DNA from: Volvariella volvacea V23
Lineage: Eukaryota; Basidiomycota; Agaricomycetes; Agaricales; Pluteaceae
Direction of reading: 5' to 3'
DNA length: 64,000 bases
Assembly (NCBI GenBank): GCA_000349905.1
Contig: KB722738.1
Location: 1,235,551 to 1,299,550, forward strand
Part shown: positions 28,015 to 40,134 of the stretch, in pieces
How the letters are laid out: every line of letters begins with the position of its first letter
Numbering within the stretch: position 1 is the stretch's first letter
Made by a program: the position numbers and the translations under genes
The notes under the pieces: model-generated
The model's database searches: none
Told to the model about the DNA's origin: nothing
Seen by the model: only the letters and a program-made list of their open reading frames with translations

Positions 28015-28795
28015 TCACTGTTCCTGCACGACACCAACCTGCGCTGCCCGTAGCACACGATCCTTAATCATATACCCTGTCTTCTGACAGTTGAAGACCG
28101 TTCCAGGTTCTTTTTCAGGTATTGGAGCCTGGAACAATGCTTCATGAAGATTTGGATCGAATTTGTCGCCAGTAGGATCGAAGGGCTTGACGTGGTACTT
28201 GAAGAGCGTCTGTAGTAGCAGACGGTGTGTCATCTCGACGCCGTGGTGTAGCTCTTGTAGGTAAGCCTCAGCAGACTTGGGTGCGGGTGCTGAACCGTTT
28301 GAGGCCGGCTTGGATGCGAGTGCTTCTGGGGGGACAGACTTGAGGGCGAGCGCCAGCACGTCCACCGTCTCCAGAAGGTCGGAGGCGAAACGGGTGATAG
28401 CGAAATCACGGGTTTGCTCCTTTTCCCGAGCAGCATTGCGCTGCAGGTTGAGGAAGTCTGCCTGCAGGTAGCGTAGGCGACTCTGGAAGATGCATAAGTA
28501 GGTGCGCGTCTCGCACACGAGAATGGCTCACTGTCAAGTCTGCGACTTCAGCCTCCTTGGCCTTTAGTTTTTCGGCCTGCTCCTTGATACCCTCCTCAGA
28601 GGACTTGCCCTTTTCCTTCTCCTCAGTCTGAGGCTTTTCGCCGTCCTTACTCTCTTCCGGTTTTTGTTCCGAGTAATGACGTCGGGAGAAATATGAGGTG
28701 CGCGAGGCATGAGGGAGAGCAGCTCTTGAGAGTGTTCTGGACGACAGCGAAGCCGTACACGAACGGAGGGACGAGAGGGCGAAAACGGAGGCCAT
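28015..28795 (-). CDS. MGE1: Mitochondrial GrpE nucleotide-exchange factor (Mge1)
   Basis: Mge1 releases ADP from mitochondrial Hsp70 during protein import and folding. The start at 28795 gives MASVFALSSLRSCTASLSSRTL, a Ser/Arg-rich presequence. A charged coiled coil follows (KEQAEKLKAKEAEVADL). After one intron come FLNLQRNAAREKEQTRDFAI, the dimer helix, and the beta domain with HVKPFDPTGDKFDPNLHEAL and NCQKTGYMIKDRVLRAAQVGV. These are GrpE signature segments. The size is normal. It shares a divergent promoter with C1-THF synthase; both belong in part to mitochondrial function. Confidence 0.95.
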
Positions 28796-29141
28796 GGCTG
28801 AGTGAAGTCGGGGAGGTGAAGATGATGTGGAGTCGAGCTGCCACAAACTTTTCGTGCCACCAACCCAAAATTTTCCCGATTTTGTTGTCGAAGACCGTGG
28901 GAAAAGGGAGGCAATTGGTCGAAATTTCGTCAACTTTTTTTATTCTCCCTTGTCCATTTCGGAGTATCGGGGTTGGTTTGGGAGACAAGAGCCGCGATTT
29001 GGGGGTGGCTTGACTGCGAGAGATTTTCTGACTCGATCCCCGTCTGCTTTACACCATCTCTTCAACCCGTCCTCGAGCACTCTTTAATTGATCCAACGGA
29101 GCTCCTTCCTCTTAAGTCGGGAGGATTTCTGATCCAAACCG
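28796..29141. promoter_or_regulatory. Divergent promoter region MGE1/C1-THF synthase
   Basis: About 350 bases lie between the GrpE start and the first in-frame ATG of C1-THF synthase. Transcription start choice here would decide whether the upstream ATG at 29142 is included. No element is clear. Confidence 0.45.
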
Positions 29142-32100
29142 ATGCAAACACATCGGTTACTATTAGGGGCCATAGTCCCTGGCCTCGGACGACTTCCTGG
29201 AGGCCATCCAATCTTATCCACTTTCCATCTTCATCTGCGCACGATGGCCACGGTGACCAATGCCAATCACGAAGGCGTTGCAAAACTATTAGACGGAACG
29301 TCCCTCGCAAGGTGTGTATCCCACATATCGCTGTGTCATCCCACCCTCAGCAGTTGTTGCAGGAGCATTCGTGACAGTGTTGCATCACGAATCAAGGTCC
29401 AGCAGGCTACACACCCACGTTTTCAGCCCCGGCTTGCCGTTGTGCAGGCAGGAGACCGTCCGGACTCCTCTACCTATGTCCGTGCCAAGAAGAAGGCAGC
29501 CGAGGAAATTGGCATCGATTTCAGGCATATCAACGTCCCTTCTACGTCCAACGTCGAGGAAATCATTGGTATTGTAAAGAAGCTTAACGACGATGAGGAT
29601 GTCAGTGGCATTTTGGTTCAGCTTCCTTTGGCATTAGATACACCTGTCAGTGCGGATGACGAACGTCGTGTTACCGAGGCTGTCAACCCGCAAAAAGATG
29701 TTGATGGGTAAGGACATATCTCACTTATTCCTAGCTCAAGACATTCATCGCGTCGTAGATTCCATGCCTACAATATTGGACACCTCTCTTCACGGGCTTC
29801 TGACCCACTGTTTGCCGCGTGCACACCTGCAGGTGTTATTCGTTTATTGGAGAGCATCAAAGCTCCTATCGCAGGGGCGAATGCCGTGGTTCTTGGACGA
29901 AGCGACATTGTCGGCAATCCTGTTTCTGCAATGCTAAGAAGTCGGGATGCTACAGTTACACAATGTCACAGCCGTACACGGGGACTGGAGTCTATTGTAT
30001 GCATATTCTATGCGGGGTTCGACAATCACTGATGGCTATGCTTAGGTCAAAAATGCGGATATCCTCGTGGCGGCCATCGGTAAAGCGGAGTACATCAAAG
30101 GTTCATGGATCAAACCAGGTGCTATTGTCATTGATGTTGGTATGAACTACATCACAGGTGCGCGTTTTGCCCTCACTTTCAGATCCGGAACTCACTTACA
30201 ACATAAAGACCCCACAAAGAAATCTGGACAACGTCTTGTCGGCGACGTAGACTTTTCTGAGGCGTCCAAAGTAGCATCATATATCACTCCAGTACCAGGT
30301 GGTGTTGGTCCGATGACTGTTGCGATGCTCATGGTTAATACGCTCAGCTCTGCTGAACGCATGTGGAATGAATCTCGCAAGCGGAAGTTGCAACCATTGC
30401 CTCTAAAAGTTTTGGATAAAGTTCCGAGTGATATTGAAATTGCCATGGCACAAACGCCAAAGCCCATTATCCAGCTGGCGAATGAGATTGGATTGCGGCC
30501 TGATGAAGTGGAGAGCTATGGGAAGTACAAGGCCAAGGTTGATCTAAGCGTCCTCGACCGTTTGGCTCACCGCAAGGATGGCAGATATATCATTGTAGCT
30601 GGGTAGGTGCCTCTTGCTTTCGTCGCGATGTACCACTTATAAGTATCAGCATCACACCTACACCTCTTGGTGAAGGAAAGTCTACAACAACTATTGGTCT
30701 TGCGCAAGCCCTTGGTGCAGAGCTTGGAAGAAATGCTTTTGCATGTGTAAGACAACCTAGTCAAGGACCAACCTTTGGTATCAAGGGAGGTGCCGCTGGT
30801 GGCGGATACAGTCAAGTCATTCCCATGGACGAGGTTGGTTGCAAGGCCTTTCCTAGGGCACCGCTAACGTTTCTCCCAGTTCAATTTGCACTTAACAGGC
30901 GATATTCACGCTGTGACTGCTGCTAACAACTTGCTTGGTCAGTTCATTCGTAGTAGTATATGTTCCTAAGTCTGACCGATTCATTTTAGCTGCTGCATTG
31001 GATGCGCGCATGTTCCACGAAGCAACACAGTCAGACAAGGTCAGTCTATGTATTTCCGATAGCGGTATTATGAGTTATCATGGGAAATCAGGCCTTGTAC
31101 AATCGTCTCGTTCCATCAAAGAAAGGGAAACGTGAATTCGCACCTCTCATGTTGCGAAGACTTAAGAAGCTCGGCATTGACAAAACTAATCCTGATGATC
31201 TAACGCCAGAGGAGGTCAAGCGTTTTGCACGACTTAATGTAGATCCCAAGACAGTCACCTGGAATCGCGTCATTGACACCAATGACCGTTTCCTGCGTAG
31301 GATCACTATTGGCCAGAATCCCACCGAGCAGGGTCATGAACGGCAGACTGGTTTCGACATTGCCGTCGCCAGCGAGGCTATGGCTGTTCTGGCATTAGCG
31401 ACAAACCTTCGGGATCTAAGAGAGCGACTTGGTGCTATGGTTGTGGCGACAAGCAAGGGTGGAGATCCCGTTACTGCTGACGACCTTGGCGTTTCTGGCG
31501 CATTGGCTGTTTTAATGAAGGACGCCATCAAGCCTAATCTCATGCAAACGCTTCAGGCAAGTCCGTTTCTCGTGCGTTATGATACGTAATTCTTAGATTG
31601 TTGTAGGGAACACCTGTCTTCGTGCATGCTGGACCCTTCGCAAACATTGCTCATGGAAATTCGTCCATTCTTGCAGATCGTATTGCGCTCAAGCTCGCAG
31701 GAACAGAAGAAGGCGACGAACGCGATAGGGTTGGGTACGTCTTGACTGAAGGTGGCTTCGGAGCCGACATGGGTTTGGAGAAGTTCTGTAATATCAAATG
31801 CCGCGTTAGCGGACTCAAGCCCGACGCTGCAGTCATTGTCGCAACGACACGTGCTCTCAAGATGCACGGAGGAGGTCCTGAAGTTGTGCCTGGAAAACCC
31901 CTAGATGATACCTACACAAAGGAAGACATCATAACCCTCAAGGAAGGATGCAAGAATCTGATCAAGCACATTCAAAATACCAAGAAATTTGGCATCAAAA
32001 TTATCGTCGCCATCAATCGATTTGCGTCTGTAATTGTTTCCTCCTCGACTATCAATGACTGACAGAAATGCTTGCAGCACTGATACACAGTTAGAGCTCA

Positions 32101-32767
32101 ATACCATTCGCTCGGAAGCTCTTCTCGCTGGAGCCAATGCTGCTATCGTGACCAATCACTGGGCTCAAGGTGGTGCAGGAGCGAGGGAGTTGGCTGAGGC
32201 TGTCGTCAACGCGTGCGAAGGAGAATCCAACTTTGAGTTCCTCTATGAACTAGAGAAGCCCATTACGGAGAAGATTGAGACCATTGCTAAGGAGATATAT
32301 GGTGCGGACGGAATTGAACTGACCCCTCTGGCCGAGGAACAAATCAATACATATACCAAGCAAGGCTATGACAAGCTTCCTAGTAAGCCCATCCAGTGGC
32401 TCTTATGCTTATGTTGACAATTAATGCGGATCCCCTTGCAGTTTGCATGGCCAAGACACAATACTCTTTCTCACACGATCCCAAGCTGAAGAACGTACCA
32501 GCCAGTGAGTAGCGCTCAACCATCATTGAACCAATGGCTGATGGACGCTGGCAGACTTCAAAATCAAGATACGTGAAGTCCGATTGTCTGCCGGTGCAGG
32601 GTTCCTGTACCCAATCCTGGGAGACATGCAAACTATGCCTGGTCTTGGCACACGTCCTGGTAAGCAAGTATATACACATGCAGTCACCAATTGTCTAATC
32701 AAATAATGCAGGCTTCTGGGAGGTTGGACTTGATCCTGAAACAGGACGAGTCGTCGGTCTATTTTAA
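29142..32767 (+). CDS. ADE3: Trifunctional C1-tetrahydrofolate synthase
   Basis: This protein interconverts one-carbon folates through methylene-THF dehydrogenase, methenyl-THF cyclohydrolase and 10-formyl-THF synthetase activities. The N-terminal domain has [14 protein letters not shown] with the catalytic lysine, [20 protein letters not shown] and [15 protein letters not shown]. The synthetase domain has a P-loop [67 protein letters not shown] and a C-terminal [22 protein letters not shown]. Two in-frame starts exist: 29142 adds a 34-residue basic segment before [11 protein letters not shown] at 29244. The shorter form is the usual cytosolic start; the longer could be mitochondrial. At least eight introns are present. 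All three activities look intact. Confidence 0.95.
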
Positions 32768-32909
32768 TCTTACTTATTATTCTCAAAACACTGTGCCCCT
32801 CAACGGCGACACTGACACTCGCGCATAGGATATATTTATTCTAGATGTATTTCAACATGTCATCTGCTCTGCTGTAGCTACGATTCAGAGAACCTACGAC
32901 TAGTTTAGA

Positions 32910-35191
32910 CTAGGTTACCCCAACAACCTTGCGACTGCCAGGTAATCGAACGGCAGAGAATTCTCCCGCTGGAACTTGCTTAGAGCTCACTGTTCGCTGC
33001 ACCGATAGAGGTGCGAGCGATCCACTTGACTGATCGAGCGTAATTACGTTCAAGGCTGCATTTACTTCTCGCTGGAATATGTTACCCTTGAAGTCTGAGT
33101 AACTGAACGTGTTGTTACTAGTGCCATTCCCGGTGTTTCCAGAGGAAGAGAGATGGAAGAAACCAACTAACATATTTATTCAATGGGTATTGTGACTCGA
33201 GGCAAGTCGAGGCAGACTTACTCGCCAGCTGCTTCTCCATGATTTTTGACTGTGGCATAAACGGTGCAGGCAGCAAGTCGCGGTTATAAGAGTGGTCGAA
33301 AACCGCCGAGACTGAAAGATTCTTAAGCCAAATGGTGACCCATGGACTAGATAACTGCTTACACGTATCTCCGGTTGGGGTTAGAACCGTGAAGTTGATA
33401 TTTAGAGGGTACGAAAATGTATCGACAACAGTAGGGATGCCGTTATGCGTAGACAACGCCTTTCCACTCGCTGTTTGGAAAACGTTCTATGATAGCACGA
33501 TAAAGAGCTACTCTCCCGCATCTTGAGACATTGGATACCTCACCTGGATGGCTGTATCCTGAAGGAAATTTTGCAAATTCGAGTACTGAAGATCCTGCTC
33601 CCAACGAACGTGAGTCACTTTTCCACTTCCACCTTCGATCTCTGCCTCTATCTCAATCTTCCGGCTAGCCGAAACGGTTACATTCACGTCGCCACTACCA
33701 CCCACACTTCCAGAGATCGATGTGCTAGCGAAGGGCTCTGCAGAATATTTAGTCATTCGGCCTTTGGTCTGCTTGAGGGATGGGTCTGTCACGACTTGCA
33801 GAAGACCAGACACAAACCAATTTTGGAGGATAGTGTGGTCGTCTTCGGCAGACACGACGTCCAAGGTGAATGTATGCGGCTTTCCGTCAACGAGAAGAGG
33901 GAGGGAAGGGAGTGATGTCCAAGAAATAGGTGGGGAGGTCCAGAGCACCATAGGAAGTAATTGGTATCCAACGCACCTCCAGGCACTAGGGATAATGCCA
34001 CCAGTAAATATGGTTGCATAAGGGAAGGCCACCCCAGCGACCTTGCCATCAATCAGCAGTCGTACTTCACGAAAAGGGCCTTGGCCTAGAGCGACGCCTG
34101 GTGGCAAACTAGAGATAAATTGATTGGCAGTGTTGAAGTACTTTGTCGTCCATCCGCTGTCAGTATTAGTCGTACGACGAGCGATGGCACTTACCCAACA
34201 TTCCTCGTTTCCGTTTCCAGAGGCATACAACCCAGCGTATAGTTGGATAGAATTTCGCGGAATAGTGATGTTAATCTAAATGAAATGAAACAAGTCATCA
34301 TAACTAGATAATATGATAACTGATAGGAGGGCGATACATTGAAGGCGGGAGGGACAGAGGCGTCATTCCCTGTGTCATTGGCCATCGTCGACAAGGGGAT
34401 AATTGAGGTGCTGTTGGGTTTCCTTCAGAGGCATAGAATGTTGCATGAAGAATAGCTGTACGCGCGATTATGAGCTTCCTTAATAGTAGTCAACGTAACA
34501 TTGGATGCTCACTGGAATAAACGCCATCCAACCCAGGCTGAATCAGGTTATCGAGCTGAAGGATAAAGCCCCCTAGGTTGGCGAACAATGGTATATACCG
34601 GGTAACGTCCTTCACGTAGGTCCAAATGATACCATCTCCGCGGGTAGGTTCTGGTGTGGAGGTTCGCCAGACTAGTGAAGGTGTGTGTGGGCTTTAAGTG
34701 TATGACGCAATACGATGCCACCTACTTTCAACATTTTGGAATGTGAATATGCCCAGACGGTCGAATTGCGTGCCATTCGAGGTCACAGTGAAGTTCAAAG
34801 TAACAGCAGCCCAACTACCAGGGACACCATCCGTAGGGGGGCTGGAATTGGACTTGCCTTAGCTACTCCCAGTTAGAAGGACCAAAAGGGTATAACGGAC
34901 GTGTATTGCACAACCTCTGCGCTGAGTTTCGTTCAAGTGTAACCATTGCTAAGATTTCTCGCTCACCTCCCGAATGAAAAAGCAAAGTCCCGCCTATAGC
35001 AAAGTGGGTCTTCACCACAAGAACCCAGATCAACTTCACACGCACTGTAGAATCTGTATGGTACATTGCTTGGCGTCCGCAGGAGCTGGAGGTGGTTGCG
35101 CTACCTGGAAGTCGATGAGGATAGATGCACGCCCAACTAAGGCGAAGTAGACAAGGCACCAAAGTATTGAATAATAGGGCTCTCTCGCCAT
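32910..35191 (-). CDS. PNGase A-like peptide-N4-(N-acetylglucosaminyl)asparagine amidase
   Basis: Proteins of this family (PF12222, plant/fungal acid PNGase A) are secretory-pathway proteins that remove N-glycans from glycopeptides. The start at 35191 gives MAREPYYSILWCLVYFALVG, a signal peptide. Spliced exons give KQCTIQILQRDFAFSFG, PGSWAAVTLNFTVTSNGTQ, FDRLGIFTFQNVE, NEECWVSA, GPFREVRLLIDGKVAGVAFPY, FTGGIIPSAWR and a C-terminal beta region ending VRLPGSRKVVGVT. The layout matches the family. Activity cannot be judged because catalytic residues are not firmly known to me. Many introns are present and edges near 34860-35160 are inferred. Confidence 0.88.
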
Positions 35192-36355
35192 GGCTTAAAG
35201 AGATAGCTGGGCCGAGGTTGAAGGAGCAGTAGTGCCCCCCTCCTTTATTTCTCCAAGAAGAACCGTACTAATGCCGGTGCATGCAGAAAGCATGGAGAAG
35301 CGCAAGCAAAGCTGCGTCTCGTGTGAGAAAGTGAGATAGGCATTGGACTAGCGCCCGACGGCCCAGGCCAATTGTCCCTTTGGCGAATGCCTGCGGGATG
35401 GCAGATCTCCCACCAGAAGTTGATACAGAAGCACTGGAGCTATTTTTGAAGTCGATCGCGTACGCAAAGGACGCCTGGATACATGTGATTGTGAGGATTC
35501 CTGATGATGAATTTGGTTGTATCTGAATGCATTGAATTAGATTAAGGGATTGAGTACAGGTCGTGAGGATTGCAAGTGCGATATTACAGAAGGCCACCAG
35601 TGAGGCTGTCCAACATTTGGCAGGTGTTTACCCCCTCAACTGAAATAGACCCGCATCGTAGTATCTCGTCCATGATGGGTGGACCAGGGTACACGGTGTA
35701 AATCTCTACCGCAGCAGTACGCCGCCACCCTGGTGTGGTGATGCATGCAAAGATTTGTGGTAAGGGGCATCAACTTTTGAACTGGGATGTTTCTGGAATC
35801 GTCGTGCTCGCCCATTATTAAAGGGGTAAGCACGAGCTCCTATGTTCAACTTGATATACAGGCATTATATTGTGCTCACCATATACGCGTACATCAGTTT
35901 ACTCATATCAATACACCGGGCTTGGGAGTATTGGAGTCATAAAGCGTTCTGCCCGTGCTCATGAATGCAAGAGGGTTAATCTCGCCGCAGTGACTGTGCA
36001 GATCAAGGATCATCTGTGACTAACTGAGTGTTGATGTTGAACGCGGCTTGTACGTTACCAATCTTGGTCCTGCGAGACGACAACAGTGCACATCAACTAA
36101 CGCATGAGCCCGAAAGACAAGTAGATTAGGTGAGGAAGCTGTCTACTTGGCTTGTGCAGTGGGTATTCCGACAATAGATAGGTGTCCTAAAGCACGAAAG
36201 GGAGCATGTAAAAGAGAAACTAAACTGGAAAATAAGAAAAATTCTCCTCCGGGCACCTACGGAAAATAGGCGTGGTGGGGGTTATTGAAGATACTAGGAC
36301 TATAGGATAATACAGACGTTTGATGCTTCCTTCTCCTACAACACATTGATACGAA
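35192..36355. other. Long intergenic region with no clear gene
   Basis: This 1.16-kb gap lies upstream of the PNGase A-like gene and downstream of the PMP3 gene. A 109-codon minus frame (35268-35597) exists but has no family character and no ATG-supported exon structure. I see no RNA gene, repeat or transposon remnant. Confidence 0.45.
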
Positions 36356-37317
36356 TTAAAATTCATGTCGGAACACGTCATCCGTCGTCTTGGATTTGCC
36401 GTTTTCTTGAGTTGTTGGATTGAGTCTGGAGCCATAAAGCCCTCCCTCGGGATCCTCAGGAAATTCGATCGTCGAGTCTCTTGAACTATCGGTGGCAAGG
36501 GACGTCCTGCTCTTCTTCCTCTTGGACTTCTTCTTACGACCTTGATCTGCTGACATGGAGTAGGCATCCTCTGTTCTTGCCCACCGATCCTTCTTCTCTT
36601 TCTTCTTCTTACTTTTGGGAAGGGGATCAAGGGGCTCCACGTCTTGGAAATTAGTTGGGTATCGCCATCTAGTGGAAGATGAGGAGGATTGCACAGGTTC
36701 CGGGTTATAATAAGACTCGTCCTCTGGGCGCCACAGCCCGGAGTTCTGCCTCTTGGGATTAGTTGCGGTGGTATCCTCTGCGCTAGCAATAGAGGGTGCC
36801 TGTCCCTCTTCATATGGTTGACCATCCAGAGTGGAATTAGGGAGACGGTCATTGTAGCGGTGCGCCCATTGCGATTTCCGGGCTTTGCGTTGAATCTCCG
36901 AGGTATCGACGAGACCATAGCGTTGCGCCCACTTGGGGGTGCGGGCATGTGTCTTGTTATTGCGGATATTCTGCACGACATTAGAGCCACACCATCAGAA
37001 AGCGGGGTATAAGCTAACCTGAATGTAGAAATTATGACCATGCCCTGGTCCGGGGTCAGAGACCAGGAGAGAGGAGAGGAGGAAGTAATTACCAGGTATA
37101 TAGCCCATGATGGTCAGAAGCACGTTAATCCAAAAGTCCGTTCCAATGCCAAACCTAGCAGCGACGGCTGGAAGGAGGTTTGAGCAAATGGACAGGGCCG
37201 GAAGAAGTGAGAAATACCTAGGGGAGGGAAGAGGGTGCCCATGATGAAGAGCAGGACGGCATAGCCATGATGGCGGCGGGGGGTGAGGTCAATCTTTGAG
37301 GGAATAACGGTGGACAT
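36356..37317 (-). CDS. PMP3: PMP3/UPF0057 membrane proteolipid with long charged tail
   Basis: The N-terminal part is a PMP3 domain: two membrane segments, YAVLLFIMGTLFPPL and, after an intron, FGIGTDFWINVLLTIMGYIPG. PMP3 proteins are small plasma-membrane proteolipids linked to salt tolerance and membrane potential. Here the hairpin is followed by about 200 hydrophilic residues: HGHNFYIQNIRNNKTHAR, two related segments (PKWAQRYGLVD and SQWAHRYNDRL), a Trp/Tyr-rich part, a lysine-rich block KSKKKKEKKDRW and an end DDVFRHEF. Typical PMP3 is only about 55 residues, so this is an extended form. It shares a divergent promoter with the zinc-finger gene. The role of the tail is unknown. Confidence 0.85.
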
Positions 37318-37718
37318 CCCATGAAGAGGGTATGAAGAAAGGAGTGAAGTCAGGGAGCAAGCCCAGAGCTGAGATGAAGCTGGAGTCCTAAACAGCGACC
37401 CTTGTCACATGTCACATGTCATAGCCTCGCCCATTGTCACACCTCACATTGATCACGGTAGTGTCACGGTTTATTGTCGGTCGTCACGTTCCGTCATGCT
37501 CCAATGCCTTATCGGGCAACGCACTCAAGCTCTCGAATCCAACAGTCCCTTCTCCCTCGCATCCACCTCCTCCGTCGCTCCGCTTTCTCTTTCGTTCCAC
37601 GTGTCTCGTCCGCGCTCTCGGCTCTCCCGCTTTGCTTTCGCTCCTCGTCTGCTTCCCCATTGCTTTTTCTTTGCAAACCCCTCATTCGGATATACCGCCG
37701 TGATTTAGCACCAGAGCC
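37318..37718. promoter_or_regulatory. Divergent promoter with five GTCAC motifs
   Basis: Between the PMP3 and zinc-finger start codons, GTCAC occurs at 37404, 37411, 37436, 37463 and 37483, all on the plus strand within 84 bases. The rest is pyrimidine-rich and probably leader sequence of the zinc-finger gene. Confidence 0.45.
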
Positions 37719-39776
37719 ATGGACCACGAGGAGCACGTCCTCAATCTGTCTGACGTAGTCCACGATGAAACCATAGACGATGACCCAGATATCAGCGTCA
37801 GCTCTCCGCACCACCATCACCCGTCACGCTCCCCCCCGCCTTCCTTTGACCCCAGCTCCTCTATTCTCTCCGCCCTGCATCAAGACTATCCCTCCTCAGA
37901 CCATTCGCCTGGCCATCACCTTGCCTCTCAGGAGCCTTTTTCTGTAGAGATGTTTGAACGCGAAATTGCCAGTCTGCTGAACCAGAACGCCTCTGCTGCC
38001 TCTGCTGCCTTACTGAGTGCAGCTGCCCAACAACGCCAGGCCAACCTAGAACTTGACTCGTCACAGTCTGCTTCCATGAGTCCTACGGACAATATGGCGA
38101 GTCTCAGTCTCAATCTCAGCGGTCTTGCTGCTGTTCTTCAAGCTGCACAAGCCCAGGCTGCGGAAAACGAGCGTGTTGCGGGCGAGCTGGTCGTCAAAGA
38201 GCCTGACTATGCTCGCCAACACGACGAGTCACTAGCTGACAAAGAACAGAAGTCGACTAGGACAGCTCCTGCGTTCCATTCTTTGACCGCGCCTAGCTCA
38301 GATCCGGATTCACCGAGAAGGAAGCGTCGGAGAGGTGACCCAAAGAGTGGTTCAGACGGTTCGGACTATCTGTTCACCGACGCTGACAGTGGCAGTGATA
38401 GGGACGATTTGACTGGTGGTCCCTCTGAGCGGAATTCACACTCACCAAATTCACGACCCCGAAGTTCTAGCCATGATCATCCAGACGAAGCAGCACCAGT
38501 GCCGCCCGAGTTCCCAGACATCAACGATATACTAACTCACTTATCTCAGTTTGAGCCTGATCCAGACCAAGGCCACGATCTCCAGCATCCCGACCCCCCT
38601 CCAGTTGTTCCTCATTCACATTCGCATTCACAACCGCCCCCACCGCCACCTCCTCCAATACCGCCAGCGATTCCTATATTAGCCCCATCAAACCGTTCCC
38701 CAACCATTGCCGCTGCACCACCGCCAGTCCCATCGACCTCCTCACTCGTTCTTAATATTATACCCAAAAAGGGCAAGAAGACTAGAGAAAAGGAGAGGGG
38801 TCCAAATCTCCATGTATGCGAACAAGAACAGTGTCAAAAGTCGTTCACTCGTCGGAGTGACCTTGCGCGTCACATGCGCATACACACAGGAGAGAGACCA
38901 TTTGTCTGTAATCATCAAGGGTGTGGAAAGACTTTCATCCAGGTATTTCAGATTCTTTCTCTTTACTAATGCACAATTTCAACGGTCACCACAGCGTTCT
39001 GCCTTGCACGTTCATTCCCGGGTGCACACGGGCGAGAAGCCTCATTGTTGCGAATACCCGGGCTGTGGCAAAACATTTGGTGATTCAAGTAGCCTAGCAC
39101 GGCACCGGCGAACGCACACAGGGAAAAGGCCATATAAATGTGAAGATCCCACTTGTGAGAAGACATTCACTCGCCGGACTACCCTTACCACACACATGCG
39201 AACACACGACCCCACATGGGAACCGGACCCCAATGTGTAAGTGCCACATTTTACCTGTCCAGTGGGAATGTCATGACGGGAACTCATGGTTTTGACAGGA
39301 AATACAGTTTCAAGGGGAAGAAGCGCAAGCTAGCTGAAGAAGTTGAGGTGCAGGACCTGGAGGAGTCGGTGAGGACTATCTCGGCGCTGTTTCATGCCAG
39401 CGGTGCTGGTCTGTTTCAGCCTGTGAGGCCCCCATTGTCGCCAGAAGAACCGCTGGAGGCTCGCGTAGCGAGCATAAGTGCAGACATTGCGGCTGCGATA
39501 GCCCAGGCACAATCACAAGCACACGAAGACGAGGAGGAAGAGGTAGAAGAGGAATCGGGTTCTGGAGAGGAAATAGGTGGACCTGATGTGACACAGCCCA
39601 AGACAAGTAGCATACGCGGGGTGAGTTGCGACGAGAATGTGGACGGGCCTGCAGAGAACCACAGACGCGTGCAAGAGGGGGAGGAAGATGATGACAGTGA
39701 CGCCTTTCCCATTCCACTACGGACTCGAAAGAGCAGAGAACTAGTTGCTTCAGCGGGATCAAAACGCAAACGGTAG
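37719..39776 (+). CDS. C2H2 zinc-finger transcription factor, four fingers
   Basis: The protein starts [22 protein letters not shown] and has a long acidic, Ser/Pro-rich and Ala/Gln-rich region typical of activation domains, then a His/Pro stretch. Four tandem C2H2 fingers follow across one intron: [31 protein letters not shown] (continuing after the intron as [11 protein letters not shown]), [19 protein letters not shown] and [19 protein letters not shown]. All four have the C-x4-C form, joined by TGE/KRP linkers. After a second intron the tail is basic ([10 protein letters not shown]) then acidic and ends [15 protein letters not shown]. Finger linkers and spacing imply DNA binding. Its target genes cannot be inferred. 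The stop is at 39774-39776. Confidence 0.9.
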
Positions 39777-40134
39777 CTTAAGGGATAGCACAGGCTCTAA
39801 TGTGTACTCCTACATGTACAGTGTATAGTACGGTATGTCATGGTGATAATCCCACAGGCACCCACAGGTCTCCGGGAGGACGCCGGGCCGGACGGACAGG
39901 GCAAGATAAGATACTTATCCGGCGGAGGAGGGAAGTCGTCGAGCTCGAGGTAATTGCTGCCCAACTAAGATCCGCGGCACGTGCATCCGAGTTCCCGTAG
40001 GACATTGGTATGTGTGTGCGGAATGCTTGCTTTCCGTCCAACCGTCTGAAATCCGATTCCATCCGGATTCCACACCCTCGCACCACTACTTAGACCCGAT
40101 CCACCTAGACCGTCTTGCACTACCACACCCAGCC
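39777..40134. other. Intergenic region before FBP1
   Basis: A 358-base gap between two plus-strand genes. It holds the zinc-finger 3' UTR and the FBP1 promoter and leader. Nothing specific is recognisable. Confidence 0.45.

Noticed and set aside
35268..35597. 109-codon minus-strand frame as a hypothetical gene.
   Set aside because: No motif, no supporting exon structure and lies in a long spacer.
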